64,000 nt of DNA from Salicibibacter cibi (GTDB lineage Bacteria; Bacillota; Bacilli; Bacillales; Marinococcaceae). The stretch lies in the NCBI RefSeq assembly GCF_016495865.1, contig NZ_CP054706.1, positions 1,860,001 to 1,924,000 of the forward strand. The letters are read 5' to 3'. Below, piece by piece: positions 8,483 through 16,999 of this stretch (position 1 is the stretch's first letter; every line of letters starts with the position of its first letter). The translations under genes and the position numbers were made by a program. Under the pieces are notes generated by a model. That model was not told the DNA's origin. It saw only the letters and a program-made list of their open reading frames with translations, and searched no databases.

Positions 8483-9838
8483 TTATTTCATGCCAGATTG
8501 ATAATCCGCTTGTCTCACGTCATCCGGAACCATATTGCCACCGGTGCCCCAGAGCAAATGCGTAGCGTTGGTGAGTTTTTCTTCATCGAGCCCTTGTTGC
8601 TTCAAATATTCTTTTCCCGCCGCCGTTCCAATTAAGTTGTAAGGGCCGGGGAATCCGGCAAGAGCCGAAGGTTCCAAATACATCCCTTCTGCATCTATTA
8701 ATTGCCGCAAAAGTTGATAAAGATGTTCATCCCGAACCGTATACATACCGCTGACCATCTTCTCGACCATTTTTCCGGCGAAGCCTGAAGGTCTGCCTAC
8801 CGCCAGCCCATCTGCGACTGTACGGTTACTCAATCCAAAATCTTCTACACTCACTTTTTCATGCATTCCTGTCAATAAACCGAGAAACATCGCCGGCGAT
8901 TCCGTCGGCTCTGCAAAAAAACAATGAACCGCATCCCCAAAGACTTGTTTCAAACCAAAGGTGACACCTCCCGGTCCACCACCAACGCCGCATGGCAAAT
9001 AGACGAGCAATGGATGGGCTTCATCAACTTGAATATGTGCGGTTTCCAGCTGTTTTTTTATGCGAAGCGCCGCGACCGCGTAACCCATGAACAAATCCCG
9101 GGACCATTCGTCGTCGACAAAATAAACATGAGGGGCTGCTTCAGCGGCTTTGCGACCTTCCGTGACAGCCCGAGAGAAATCTTCAGCATGTTCAACGACA
9201 GTGACACCGGCGCTCCGCAGCTTTTCCTTCTTCCACTCTTTCGCATCCACGGACATATGGACTTCCACGTTAAAACCGAGTTTCGCGCCCATGATCCCAA
9301 TGCTTAAACCTAGGTTTCCGGTTGAGCCAACCATGATGCCATATTGTTGAAACAACGCGCGGGCCTCTGCGCCGGCGAGCAGGCTGTAATCATCGCTTGT
9401 TTGAAGCAACCCATGCTCCAACGCCAAGTGTTCCGCGAATTTTAATATTTCGTAAATCCCTCCGCGCGCTTTAATGGACCCGGATATCGGCAATTCGTGA
9501 TCTGCTTTCACCCATAGTTTCCCGGGTAAATCCACACGGTAATGGCTCGATAAATCGGATTGCATCTTCGGAATTTGGACAATGCTTGATTCAATCAACC
9601 CCTCTTCCTCCGCTGTCTCCGGGAACAATGTGGCAATAAGCGGTTGAAAACGTCTGAACCTTGCCGCTGCTTCTTTTATATCCACCAAGGATAAAGAAAG
9701 AGACGAACGATAATCGTTAAACGATTGATCATTCGGGTTTAACCAGACGACTTCCTCCGCCCGTATGATTCTTTCAAGGGCCGGATGGCGCTCGGTCCAC
9801 GTTTTCAACGTATGTCCGAGAATATATTGCTCCTCCAT
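8483..9838 (-). CDS. dsdA: D-serine ammonia-lyase (D-serine deaminase)
   Basis: PLP enzyme that converts D-serine to pyruvate and ammonia. The 451-residue length is right for DsdA. The PLP-binding Lys is in SGSIKARGGIYE, the phosphate-binding loop is GSTGNLGLSIGI and a glycine-rich segment PCGVGGGPGGVTFG follows. It is a single gene with no visible dedicated regulator; upstream lies the divergent yitT-like gene. It detoxifies or uses D-serine as carbon and nitrogen. A MITE sits just behind its stop codon. Confidence 0.9.
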   Translation of the reverse strand: MEEQYILGHTLKTWTERHPALERIIRAEEVVWLNPNDQSFNDYRSSLSLSLVDIKEAAARFRRFQPLIATLFPETAEEEGLIESSIVQIPKMQSDLSSHYRVDLPGKLWVKADHELPISGSIKARGGIYEILKFAEHLALEHGLLQTSDDYSLLAGAEARALFQQYGIMVGSTGNLGLSIGIMGAKLGFNVEVHMSVDAKEWKKEKLRSAGVTVVEHAEDFSRAVTEGRKAAEAAPHVYFVDDEWSRDLFMGYAVAALRIKKQLETAHIQVDEAHPLLVYLPCGVGGGPGGVTFGLKQVFGDAVHCFFAEPTESPAMFLGLLTGMHEKVSVEDFGLSNRTVADGLAVGRPSGFAGKMVEKMVSGMYTVRDEHLYQLLRQLIDAEGMYLEPSALAGFPGPYNLIGTAAGKEYLKQQGLDEEKLTNATHLLWGTGGNMVPDDVRQADYQSGMK

Positions 9839-9970
9839 GAAAAAACTCCTTCGTGTGCTTTAATAGAAAAAATAAGCATGTTTTCAGAGCGCCGGCGATA
9901 TATTTGATAGTAGAGAGCTTGTCTCATCCGGGACACTTTATGCGAATAATTGTTTGTGAGGTCGTCTGCC

Positions 9971-10834
9971 ATGTTTTCAACAAAACGCAAGGAAAGCATT
10001 GCCCGTTTTATGTACCGTTGTTTTATGGTTACATGCGGCGCTATTTTAACAGCCATCGCGATTCAACTTTTTCTGATCCCGAATTCTGTCATTGACGGCG
10101 GGGTCATCGGCGTCTCGTTAATATTGAATGAACTTACCGGTTTGGGCTTCGGCATTCTCGTACTTGTTATTAATATACCCTTTTTGTTGTTTGGATTAAA
10201 ACAAGTGGGCGCAACTTTTTTCCTGACCTCATTGTATGGGATTGTCATTCTGGCGATTACGGAGCAACAGCTTCATCAATTTACGACTTTTATCCATGAA
10301 CCGATGATCACTACGCTGTTTGGAGGATTTATTCTCGGGGCGGGGATAGGGATCGTCATCCGCTACGGTGGAGCACTTGACGGAACGGAAATTCTCGGCA
10401 TTTTACTGACGAAAAATGTTCCTTTTTCCGTCGGCGAATTTATCATGTTTATCAATATTTTTATTTTCACATGGGCCGGGTTTGTGTTTGGTTGGGAACA
10501 GGCAATGCTATCGGTCATCACTTATTTCGTGGCATCGAAAACCATTGATGCAGTCATACAGGGCATCGACGAAACAAAAGCGGTCGTCGTTGTTTCCAAT
10601 AAGTATGCTCAACTCAGTTCCGCAGTCGTGCATCGCTTAGGGCGATCATTAACGGTTATGGACGGGCAAGGTGCCTTCACCCATAGCGACAAAGAAGTGT
10701 TGTACATCGTTGTCACTCGCTTGGAAGTGATGAAATTAAAATCCATCGTTTTTGAAATCGATAAAGAAGCATTTATTACGGTCATGAATGCGCAAGAAGT
10801 ACACGGAGGAAAGTTTAAAAACGACCTTCATTAA
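9971..10834 (+). CDS. YitT family membrane protein (DUF2179 C-terminus)
   Basis: 287-residue protein with five or six membrane segments (N-terminal about 200 residues; GGVIGVSLILNELTGLGFG, RYGGALDGTEILGILL) and a soluble C-terminal DUF2179-like domain ending SIVFEIDKEAFITVM. B. subtilis has several such paralogs of unknown transport function. The ATG at 9971 is preferred over the TTG at 9950 because GAGGT lies 8 bases before it. It is followed by a clear terminator. Confidence 0.8.
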   Translation: MFSTKRKESIARFMYRCFMVTCGAILTAIAIQLFLIPNSVIDGGVIGVSLILNELTGLGFGILVLVINIPFLLFGLKQVGATFFLTSLYGIVILAITEQQLHQFTTFIHEPMITTLFGGFILGAGIGIVIRYGGALDGTEILGILLTKNVPFSVGEFIMFINIFIFTWAGFVFGWEQAMLSVITYFVASKTIDAVIQGIDETKAVVVVSNKYAQLSSAVVHRLGRSLTVMDGQGAFTHSDKEVLYIVVTRLEVMKLKSIVFEIDKEAFITVMNAQEVHGGKFKNDLH

Positions 10835-10842
10835 AAAAAGTT

Positions 10843-10873
10843 AGACCCCCCATTTTTGTGGGAGGTCTTTTCT
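10843..10873 (+). terminator. Bidirectional terminator after the yitT-like gene
   Basis: AGACCCCCCA and TGGGAGGTCT form a stem with a T-rich loop followed by TTTT on the plus strand. On the minus strand the same stem is followed by AACTTTTTTT, so it can also serve the convergent small gene. Confidence 0.75.
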
Positions 10874-10882
10874 TATCACTAA

Positions 10883-11074
10883 TCAGCCTTCTCGCATTGC
10901 TTTCTCTTTTCGGATGACGATTCGCTGAAAAGGAAATTCTTCCGCTCGTTCCGGGATCGGAAAACGATTAAACTCGGCTACAATTGTCCGTTCATGCTCT
11001 GCGATCACTTTCAACAGTTCTCCTTCATATTTCACGGTTTCTCCGATTTCAAATAAATTTTCTTTCTCTTCCAT
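10883..11074 (-). CDS. Small hypothetical protein, possibly DUF2187-like
   Basis: 63-residue charged soluble protein starting MEEKENLFEIGETVKYEG. The pattern GETVKYEGELLKVIAEHERTI resembles small KOW/SH3-like beta-barrel proteins of the YkvS (DUF2187) sort, but the match is by eye and weak. A Shine-Dalgarno-like AGGGAGAG lies just upstream. It shares the bidirectional terminator with the yitT-like gene. Function unknown. Confidence 0.55.
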   Translation of the reverse strand: MEEKENLFEIGETVKYEGELLKVIAEHERTIVAEFNRFPIPERAEEFPFQRIVIRKEKAMREG

Positions 11075-11195
11075 TGTACATCTCTCCCTAAAATCATTGG
11101 GCTTTTATTATTTTAGCATACATGGAAGAGTAAGAGCACATTTATTTGACTAAGAAACGATGAAAAATGAAGATGGTTATTTTTCTCGCGTTCGC

Positions 11196-11288
11196 TTATC
11201 CATGATAGTCATTGATCAATTCAATAACTGTTTTCTGTTCTGATACAGACTCATGATTTTGTTCTCTTTGTTCCTCTGTGTTTGCCAT
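11196..11288 (-). CDS. Possible 30-residue small protein
   Basis: Short frame starting MANTEEQREQNHES and ending LINDYHG, highly charged. It has a good Shine-Dalgarno AAAGGGGA 8 bases before its ATG. No family is recognised and it could be a chance frame; support is only the ribosome site and the otherwise empty interval. Confidence 0.35.
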   Translation of the reverse strand: MANTEEQREQNHESVSEQKTVIELINDYHG

Positions 11289-11390
11289 ATGGATCATCCC
11301 CTTTGTTTTGTTATGTTTATTGTAAGGTATTGTTATAATACAGTCAAGATAAATTTATGATTTTATATAACAATGTGCTTTAGTCCAAAA

Positions 11391-11782
11391 TTAGAAAACT
11401 CTTTTCGCCAAGCTTTTATGGCGAAAGCCTTAGTTGCACTTATGTAGGGATTGCTGAACAACTTGCGGCTATCAGCTGAAGCCGGGATGCCGCTTCCATG
11501 GCTTCGCTTTCCGCGGACGAACGGTCAAGCCTCCTCGCGCAAAACCGGCGCTGCGGGGGCTTGACGCGTCCGTTTTTCCGCTGGAGGCTCGCCATTGCAG
11601 CACCGTCCCTCCGTACGTTGCCAGAAGTGCAAGGGTTTTTTTGCTTATAGGAGGATGGATTTCCTTGCATCCAGCTTTGACAACACCAACGGAAAATGCT
11701 TATGTGTCAGTAATTTTCCGTTATTCAGCAGTCCCTATGTAGGTAAGAAAGTTGATTTATACTTTCTTACCTACCAAAAAAA
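11391..11782. repeat. Family-2 double stem-loop repeat, copy 1 (split by MITE)
   Basis: The unit begins TTAGAAAACT, has hairpin 1 CTTTTCGCCA/TGGCGAAAG and hairpin 2 GTAGGTAAGAAAGT/ACTTTCTTACCTAC, then an A-run. A family-1 MITE is inserted at TATGTA between the two hairpins. Uninterrupted copies are at 22880-22978 and 32821-32924. Confidence 0.7.
11447..11735 (+). mobile_element. Family-1 MITE, copy 2
   Basis: 289 bp, ends GGGATTGCTGAA and TTCAGCAGTCCC, flanked by TATGTA (11441-11446 and 11736-11741). The centre (11514-11572) forms a long hairpin: CGGACG plus GTCAAGCC pairs with GGCTTGAC plus CGTCCG. It carries no transposase. It lies inside a family-2 repeat, which shows the insertion order. 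Confidence 0.9.
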
Positions 11783-11846
11783 GCACTCTGAAACCAGAGC
11801 GCAGCGATGATCCAAGACTTCAATGAGGATTTAGGGTTTATATGTG

Positions 11847-12377
11847 TTACCGGAATTGATCTTTTTCATCCTGTATAATAACAGGTTGCGAGATAATATC
11901 CGTAATGACTTTGTCCTCATCCAACATAAACGCGATACGGGCGTCAATATGGAGCACACCTGCTACGTTGGATTCCAACCCTTTCGATAACGCATCGGGC
12001 TTTTCGACGTCCGACCACCGGAGACGCCGAATTTTTGTGACCCTTTGCACGTGAAAAGCCAATTTGTTTCGGCTTTTTTCCAAAAGCATCAATTTGTTTT
12101 CTTTGCTTGCTGCATGGGTCTTCACATTAAGAACATTGGCAAGGTTGACAACCGGGATCCATTCATCCCGTAATTGGATCACTCCTTCGACGGAAGGATG
12201 CCGGTTTGGTGATTCCGTGACCTCCGACGTTTGAATAATTTCCCTTACATTGAGAATATCAATCGCGAATAAAACATCACCCACCTCATAAAGAATCACT
12301 TCGAGCTGATCGTTCCCTTGCGAATCCGGCGATTGAGAGAAAACGGACGTTTGTGTTTTCATCTTTATATGGCGCAA
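11847..12377 (-). CDS. CheW-domain chemotaxis coupling protein
   Basis: A 176-residue protein that is almost entirely one CheW domain (EVILYEVGDVLFAIDILNVREII, then GVIQLRDEWIPVVNLANVLN). CheW and CheV proteins link chemoreceptors to the CheA kinase. There is no response-regulator domain, so it is either a stand-alone CheW or a CheV lacking its receiver. The start is unclear: this frame offers TTG at 12377 or ATG at 12362 without a good ribosome site, while a strong AAAAGGGGG precedes an ATG at 12396 in another frame. A small frameshift near the 5' end is possible. Confidence 0.75.
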   Translation of the reverse strand: MRHIKMKTQTSVFSQSPDSQGNDQLEVILYEVGDVLFAIDILNVREIIQTSEVTESPNRHPSVEGVIQLRDEWIPVVNLANVLNVKTHAASKENKLMLLEKSRNKLAFHVQRVTKIRRLRWSDVEKPDALSKGLESNVAGVLHIDARIAFMLDEDKVITDIISQPVIIQDEKDQFR

Positions 12378-12460
12378 GCTGAATGCTCGTCACCATTGCC
12401 CCCTTTTCCTTATTTTGATTCTTTTTTCCTATTTTTATCCTAGCACATCTTCCATAAAAA

Positions 12461-12500
12461 GAAAAACCCGAGGAACGTTTTTTCTCGATCCCTCGGGTTT
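12461..12500 (-). terminator. Terminator of the opuA operon
   Basis: AAACCCGAGG and CCTCGGGTTT pair perfectly; on the minus strand the stem is followed by TTCTTTTT. It lies 18 bases after the last gene of the operon. Confidence 0.8.
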
Positions 12501-12517
12501 ATTGCTTTCTTTTATGC

Positions 12518-13441
12518 TTATAAATCTTCAATGGAGTCAATATCCATATATTCGGGAACCACCAAACCTAGCGCTGCTTCCGCTTCCATATTGGCACCTA
12601 AATTCTCCACATCATCTTCGATTGGATCATAGTAATCTCCGTGTGTATCAGGCAACCATGCTCCGAGCATTGCATCGGCATCGCCATCTGCGACCGCTGT
12701 ATACATATAATTCGCTTCCACATTGGTCGTTTGCACATCATACCCCATGTCTTCCAACACATGCACCATCACGCTCACCGTGGAGTAGTCCGTTTCCCAC
12801 GGCCCGTGAACAATTTCAAACGTTTCTCCGTCCACTTCGTCTACGCCTTCTGTCCAACTGTTCACTAGATCTTCATTTTCGTCAACCCAAGCTTGCCCAG
12901 CATCTAATGGATCTTGCTCTTCAATAACTATATCATGCATGATTTCTGACATATCGTCAGCTGTCCATTCAAAATTATCCAGAATTTCATAAGCTTCCGG
13001 ATGGTCCTCTTGCAATCCTTCACGGACGAGTGTATCGATGTCCTCCGGCTCCCCAAAAGACATTTCCGGATCGTCAAGGTATTTAAGGTCATGTTCAACA
13101 AATTTCCAGTGCGGATCCCATCCGGTAATAACGATCGGCTCTTCATTTTCGATGGCTTCTTCCATCTCCGCGATCATCGCGGTTTCTGAACTTGATTGCA
13201 GCGTCCAGTCATCAAGGTTATCATAATCCTCGAGCGCTTGTTCAGCGGCTGCCATTATCCCGGCACCTGGATCGATGCCCACAATCGTATGATCCATTTC
13301 TTCAGCATATTCAGAGGTTGCGTCGCCATTGTCATCCTCGGCGACCGTGTCTTCCCCTTCATCATCTGCGCCACAACCGGCGGCTACAAAGATGAGCGAA
13401 AAGCTTGTACATGTACCTAAATGTGTTAAAAATTTAGCCAT
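12518..13441 (-). CDS. opuAC: Glycine betaine-binding lipoprotein, OpuAC-like (second copy)
   Basis: Extracytoplasmic lipoprotein that delivers glycine betaine or a similar compound to the OpuA permease. Signal peptide with lipobox FVAAGC (Cys about residue 23), an acidic linker, then the OpuAC fold. The three aromatic-cage regions are present: TGWDPHW, HGPWETD and GAWLPDTH, matching the Trp-containing regions of B. subtilis OpuAC. The protein is very acidic, as expected outside a halophile cell. It is the last gene of the operon and a paralog of the gene just upstream, with GPWETDYSTVS where that one has AWDTEIASTNV, so ligand range may differ. Confidence 0.85.
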   Translation of the reverse strand: MAKFLTHLGTCTSFSLIFVAAGCGADDEGEDTVAEDDNGDATSEYAEEMDHTIVGIDPGAGIMAAAEQALEDYDNLDDWTLQSSSETAMIAEMEEAIENEEPIVITGWDPHWKFVEHDLKYLDDPEMSFGEPEDIDTLVREGLQEDHPEAYEILDNFEWTADDMSEIMHDIVIEEQDPLDAGQAWVDENEDLVNSWTEGVDEVDGETFEIVHGPWETDYSTVSVMVHVLEDMGYDVQTTNVEANYMYTAVADGDADAMLGAWLPDTHGDYYDPIEDDVENLGANMEAEAALGLVVPEYMDIDSIEDL

Positions 13442-13473
13442 GATTTTCTTCTCCTTTTCGCTTATGTTATGTA

Positions 13474-13505
13474 TTCAGCCCAAAGACATTCATCTTTGGG
13501 CTGAA
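13474..13505. promoter_or_regulatory. Intercistronic hairpin between the two opuAC genes
   Basis: TTCAGCCCAAAGA and TCTTTGGGCTGAA form a perfect 13-bp stem. There is no U-tract on the minus strand, so an mRNA-stabilising or processing hairpin is more likely than a terminator. Confidence 0.5.
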
Positions 13506-13518
13506 AGACCGGCTTATT

Positions 13519-14505
13519 TTATTCTTGCAGATCTTCAATCGACTCAATATCCATGTAAGCCGGAACAGTTAGACCAAGTTGTGCGCCATCTGGCATGTTT
13601 GGCCCAAGATCTTCGTATTCATCTTCATAGTCCGCATGATAGTCTTCATGTGTGTGTGGCAACCATACAGCAACAGATGCATCAGCATCACCGTCAGCCA
13701 CAGATTGGAACACAGGGTTTGCTTCCATCTGGTTCATCTCAACTTCATAACCGACACTTTCAAGAACGTTTGCGATTACATTCGTGGAGGCAATTTCCGT
13801 ATCCCAAGCAACAAGGGAAAGGGTGAGGCTTTCGCCATCTCCTGCATCTTCATCCACGCCGTCTGTCCATTCGGATACAACATCTTCGTTGGCATCTACC
13901 CAGTTTTGGGCAGCCTCGGCTTCATCTACGTCATCTTGAATTTCAAGCATGACTTCTTCCATGTCCTCTTCTGCCCATTCAAAGTTGTCAAGAATTTGAT
14001 ATGCGTCCGGATGCTCGTCTTCGAGTCCTTCACGTGCGATCGTGTGTATACTTTCAGCATCCCCGTACGAGTCTTCCGGATCATCAAGAATCTCTAGATC
14101 ATACTCTTGAAATTTCCAGTGCGGCGTCCACCCGGTGATGAAAACAGGGTCCTCATTTTGATAAGCATTATCCAACTCCTGGATCATCGCTGGATCAGAG
14201 CTTGTCTGTACGCTCCACTCATCAAGTTCGTAATCATCAATCGCTTGTTCCGTTGATTGTACAACGCCTGAACCTCCGTCAATGCCGACGATTGTATGAT
14301 CAACTTCTTCGCCGTAATCCGCTGCTTCACCGTTCGCGTCGTCTTCGTCATCATCGTCGTCTTCGTCTTCTTCTGTGTCTTCGGCGTCGCCATTGTCGTC
14401 CTCGGCGCCTGCGTCCTCCCCTTCATCATCTGCGCCGCAACCGGCGGCAACGAGTGTAAGCGAAAGTCCGGTGGCAATACCGAGACGTTTCCAGTGCTTA
14501 ATCAT
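13519..14505 (-). CDS. opuAC: Glycine betaine-binding lipoprotein, OpuAC-like (first copy)
   Basis: Substrate-binding lipoprotein of an OpuA transporter. Signal peptide MIKHWKRLGIATG to lipobox LVAAGC (Cys about 23), followed by a linker of some 35 mostly Asp/Glu residues. The binding-protein part has TGWTPHW, VAWDTEIAST and AVWLPHTH, the expected aromatic-cage regions of OpuAC. The Shine-Dalgarno GGGAGAGG precedes the ATG. It lies behind opuAB, from which it is separated by 459 bases containing a family-3 MITE. The order ATPase, permease, binding protein is that of B. subtilis opuA. Confidence 0.87.
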   Translation of the reverse strand: MIKHWKRLGIATGLSLTLVAAGCGADDEGEDAGAEDDNGDAEDTEEDEDDDDDEDDANGEAADYGEEVDHTIVGIDGGSGVVQSTEQAIDDYELDEWSVQTSSDPAMIQELDNAYQNEDPVFITGWTPHWKFQEYDLEILDDPEDSYGDAESIHTIAREGLEDEHPDAYQILDNFEWAEEDMEEVMLEIQDDVDEAEAAQNWVDANEDVVSEWTDGVDEDAGDGESLTLSLVAWDTEIASTNVIANVLESVGYEVEMNQMEANPVFQSVADGDADASVAVWLPHTHEDYHADYEDEYEDLGPNMPDGAQLGLTVPAYMDIESIEDLQE

Positions 14506-14706
14506 CGATTAACACCTCTCCCTTTCTATTATGTTAATTAACCCCCCTGCGCGCTGCCAGCGGCAGGGAAGTGTTTTCGGAGGTCAGACTTCAGAAGCCA
14601 GAGGTCGGAAAAGGCATTTTACAGTAAATGAACAATGATCTTCCGACTTCTGAAATAACATCATGACCCGGCGTATCTAAAACCCTTTTATGGAAGTTTC
14701 ATTTAT

Positions 14707-14953
14707 GGCTCTTCACCAAAATCTATGGCTGACAACCTAGGGGCAATTATGATTGGTAGTGACCGCTACGGAAAAACACGACGCTTTCCGTGGGCCCCGA
14801 GCTCAGCCTCCTCGGAAAAAAAGAAGTTCGCTTTTTTCCTGCGGGATCTTCGCCCTGCGCTTTCCCACAGGAGTCTACGTGTTTTTCCTTCGCTCGCTAG
14901 TGGTGTTACCATATTTAATCACGAATATCAACCATTGATTTTAGTGTTGACCC
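14707..14953. mobile_element. Family-3 (ISL3-like) MITE, copy A, with inverted core
   Basis: 247 bp from GGCTCTTCACCAAAATC to TTTTAGTGTTGACCC, flanked by the 8-bp direct repeat TCATTTAT (14699-14706 and 14954-14961). Ends of type GGCTC/GGGTC and 8-bp duplications are features of the ISL3 family. The GC-rich core, bounded by CTACGGAAAAACAC and GTGTTTTTCC, is in the opposite orientation to the cores of the other copies although the ends are in the same order. It lies 3 bases (after the duplication) beyond the opuAB stop codon. Confidence 0.85.
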
Positions 14954-14964
14954 TCATTTATTAT

Positions 14965-15810
14965 TTATTTTTTCCTTCTAAGTTGAAAACCGGCGGTTAA
15001 ACGGTCAAGAATGATTGCTACGATAACAATCGCGATGCCAGCTTCAAAACCACTGCCCACATCATTTCGCCCGACTGCAGTATAGACAACATCCCCGAGG
15101 CCGTCGGCACCGATCATGGAGGCAATGACAACCATCGATAAGGATAACATAATCGTTTGGTTGACCCCGGCCATAATCGTTGTCTTGGCCATTGGAAGTT
15201 GTACTTTATATAGTTTTTGCGCCGGTGTGGAACCGAACGCGTCCGCAGCTTCAGTAACCTCGGAAGATACTTCCCGGATGCCCAAATTCGTTAAGCGTAT
15301 GGTCGGGGGCATCCCAAAGATGATAGATGCAATAACCCCCGGTACCATTCCGATACCGAAAAAGGCAACGGCCGGGATCAAATAAACGAACTGCGGCAAC
15401 GTCTGCATGAAATCCAGGATCGGTTTAACGATTGCTTCAACCATCCTGCTTTTTGACATCCAAATGCCAATCGGTATCCCGATCAAAATGGAAATAAATG
15501 TCGCTGCCAGCACGATGGAAAGCATAAGGATCATATCATCCCAAAATTGAAGGTTATCGATGAGTAATAAACCTAAAAAGACGAATAGGCTTAAACCAAT
15601 CTTCCTGCCAGCAAAGAAAAAAGTTAAAAGGGGAATACCGATAATCACAACCGGGATGGGAACAATCTCCATAATCGTCGTTAAAGCGCTCAGTATCCAA
15701 GCGATTAAGGTTTCAATTGAATCAAATATGATGTCCGCATTGGTTAACCAATCAACAAAACGCTCAATCCAATCAGCGAGAGGAAGGCTCGGAAACAGAT
15801 CCATCGACAT
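14965..15810 (-). CDS. opuAB: Glycine betaine ABC transporter permease OpuAB
   Basis: Membrane subunit of the OpuA importer, 281 residues with about seven hydrophobic segments. The BPD_transp_1 signature is in GIREVSSEVTEAADAFGSTPAQKLYKVQLP, where the EAA loop contacts the ATPase. The ATG has a strong GGAGGAGAGGTGA before it. It overlaps the 3' end of opuAA by 38 bases, so the two are coupled. A MITE follows its stop codon within the operon. Confidence 0.88.
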   Translation of the reverse strand: MSMDLFPSLPLADWIERFVDWLTNADIIFDSIETLIAWILSALTTIMEIVPIPVVIIGIPLLTFFFAGRKIGLSLFVFLGLLLIDNLQFWDDMILMLSIVLAATFISILIGIPIGIWMSKSRMVEAIVKPILDFMQTLPQFVYLIPAVAFFGIGMVPGVIASIIFGMPPTIRLTNLGIREVSSEVTEAADAFGSTPAQKLYKVQLPMAKTTIMAGVNQTIMLSLSMVVIASMIGADGLGDVVYTAVGRNDVGSGFEAGIAIVIVAIILDRLTAGFQLRRKK

Positions 15811-16990
15811 TCACCTCTCCTCCTGCCAGCGCATTGAGCACTGAGCTACGCACGATAATACCACGAAGCTTTCCGTCCTGGACAACCGCTGCTGGCACTT
15901 TGCTGTTTGTAATGAGTTCAATGACTTCCGTCACCGGGGTCTCAAGATCCACCCTCGGGATGTCATTTCGGATCACACCCATGAAATCGTCTTTTCCTTC
16001 ATCCACAAGCTTGGAGAGCTCATCCGCGTGGACAATTCCTAGCAATGTGCGATCACGTTTAACAACATAAATGCTTGATATGCCTTCATTTCGCATTCGC
16101 TGCAAAGCCACGCGCGGACCTTCCCGTTCCGGATTAACGGTCTCCGGCCGGTTCATGACATTTTGTGCCGTATACACTTTGGAACGATCCACATCCTCGA
16201 CAAATTTCTCAACATAATCGTTCGCCGGATTTGTAAGAATTTCCTCCGGGGTGCCGATTTGCACGATGGCTCCATCTTTCATAATCGTAATCCGATCTCC
16301 AATCCTGAGTGCTTCATCCAAATCGTGTGTAATAAATATAATCGTTTTCTTCATGTTTTCCTGCAAATCCATCAGCTCATCTTGCATGTCTTTTCGAATT
16401 AATGGATCGAGCGCCGAAAAAGCTTCGTCCATGAGAAGAATTTCCGGATCATTGGCAAGGGCGCGGGCAAGTCCGACCCGTTGCTGCATCCCTCCCGATA
16501 ATTCTTCGGGATACATGTTCTCATATCCTTCCAAGCCTACGAGTTTAAGAGATTCACCGGCTTTTGTGTGTCTTTCCTCTCGCTCAAATCCCTGTATTTC
16601 CAACCCATACTCCACATTGCTTTGAATCGTTCGAAAAGGGAAGAGGCCAAATTTCTGAAACACCATGCTCATGTCCCGGCGGCGAATCGTCCGCAATTTT
16701 TTTTCATTCATTTCCGCCAAGTTGTCATCGTTTAAGTAGACAGCGCCGGATGTCGGTTCGATCAAACGGTTCAGCAAACGCACGAGCGTTGATTTTCCGC
16801 TCCCCGACAAGCCCATAATGACAAACACTTCACCATCTTGGACATCAAATGATGCCTTGTTCACACCGACGGTAAGGCCTGTTTCTTCGAGAATTTCTCC
16901 TTTCGACTTGTTTTCCTTTAAAAGAGAGAGGGCCCGTTCCGGTCTTTTCCCGAATACCTTGGTCAAATTCTCAACCTTGATCTTCGCCAA
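15773..16990 (-). CDS. opuAA: Glycine betaine ABC transporter ATPase OpuAA
   Basis: ATP-binding subunit of OpuA. Walker A GLSGSGKST, Q-loop FQKFGLFP, signature LSGGMQQRVG, Walker B ILLMDEAFSALDP and switch His FITHDLDEA. Two C-terminal CBS modules (about residues 280-395) are present; in this family they sense ionic strength and gate transport. The TTG at 16990 is preferred to the GTG at 16999 because GGAGG lies 10 bases before the TTG and almost touches the GTG. First gene of the opuA operon. Confidence 0.88.
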   Translation of the reverse strand: MAKIKVENLTKVFGKRPERALSLLKENKSKGEILEETGLTVGVNKASFDVQDGEVFVIMGLSGSGKSTLVRLLNRLIEPTSGAVYLNDDNLAEMNEKKLRTIRRRDMSMVFQKFGLFPFRTIQSNVEYGLEIQGFEREERHTKAGESLKLVGLEGYENMYPEELSGGMQQRVGLARALANDPEILLMDEAFSALDPLIRKDMQDELMDLQENMKKTIIFITHDLDEALRIGDRITIMKDGAIVQIGTPEEILTNPANDYVEKFVEDVDRSKVYTAQNVMNRPETVNPEREGPRVALQRMRNEGISSIYVVKRDRTLLGIVHADELSKLVDEGKDDFMGVIRNDIPRVDLETPVTEVIELITNSKVPAAVVQDGKLRGIIVRSSVLNALAGGEVNVDGSVSEPSSR

Positions 16991-16999
16991 TGAATTCAC

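Noticed and set aside
8253..8501. Short ORFs of the MQGNPSYKQKNPC type inside family-1 MITEs (also 11440-11670, 59878-60105, 62756-62950)
   Set aside because: They recur only because the MITE recurs; there is no ribosome site, and the frame is shifted in copy 6 and lost in the shorter copies.
11099..11446. Possible regulatory RNA between the DUF2187-like gene and the CheW-type gene
   Set aside because: Apart from the 30-residue frame and the family-2 repeat the sequence is plain AT-rich DNA.
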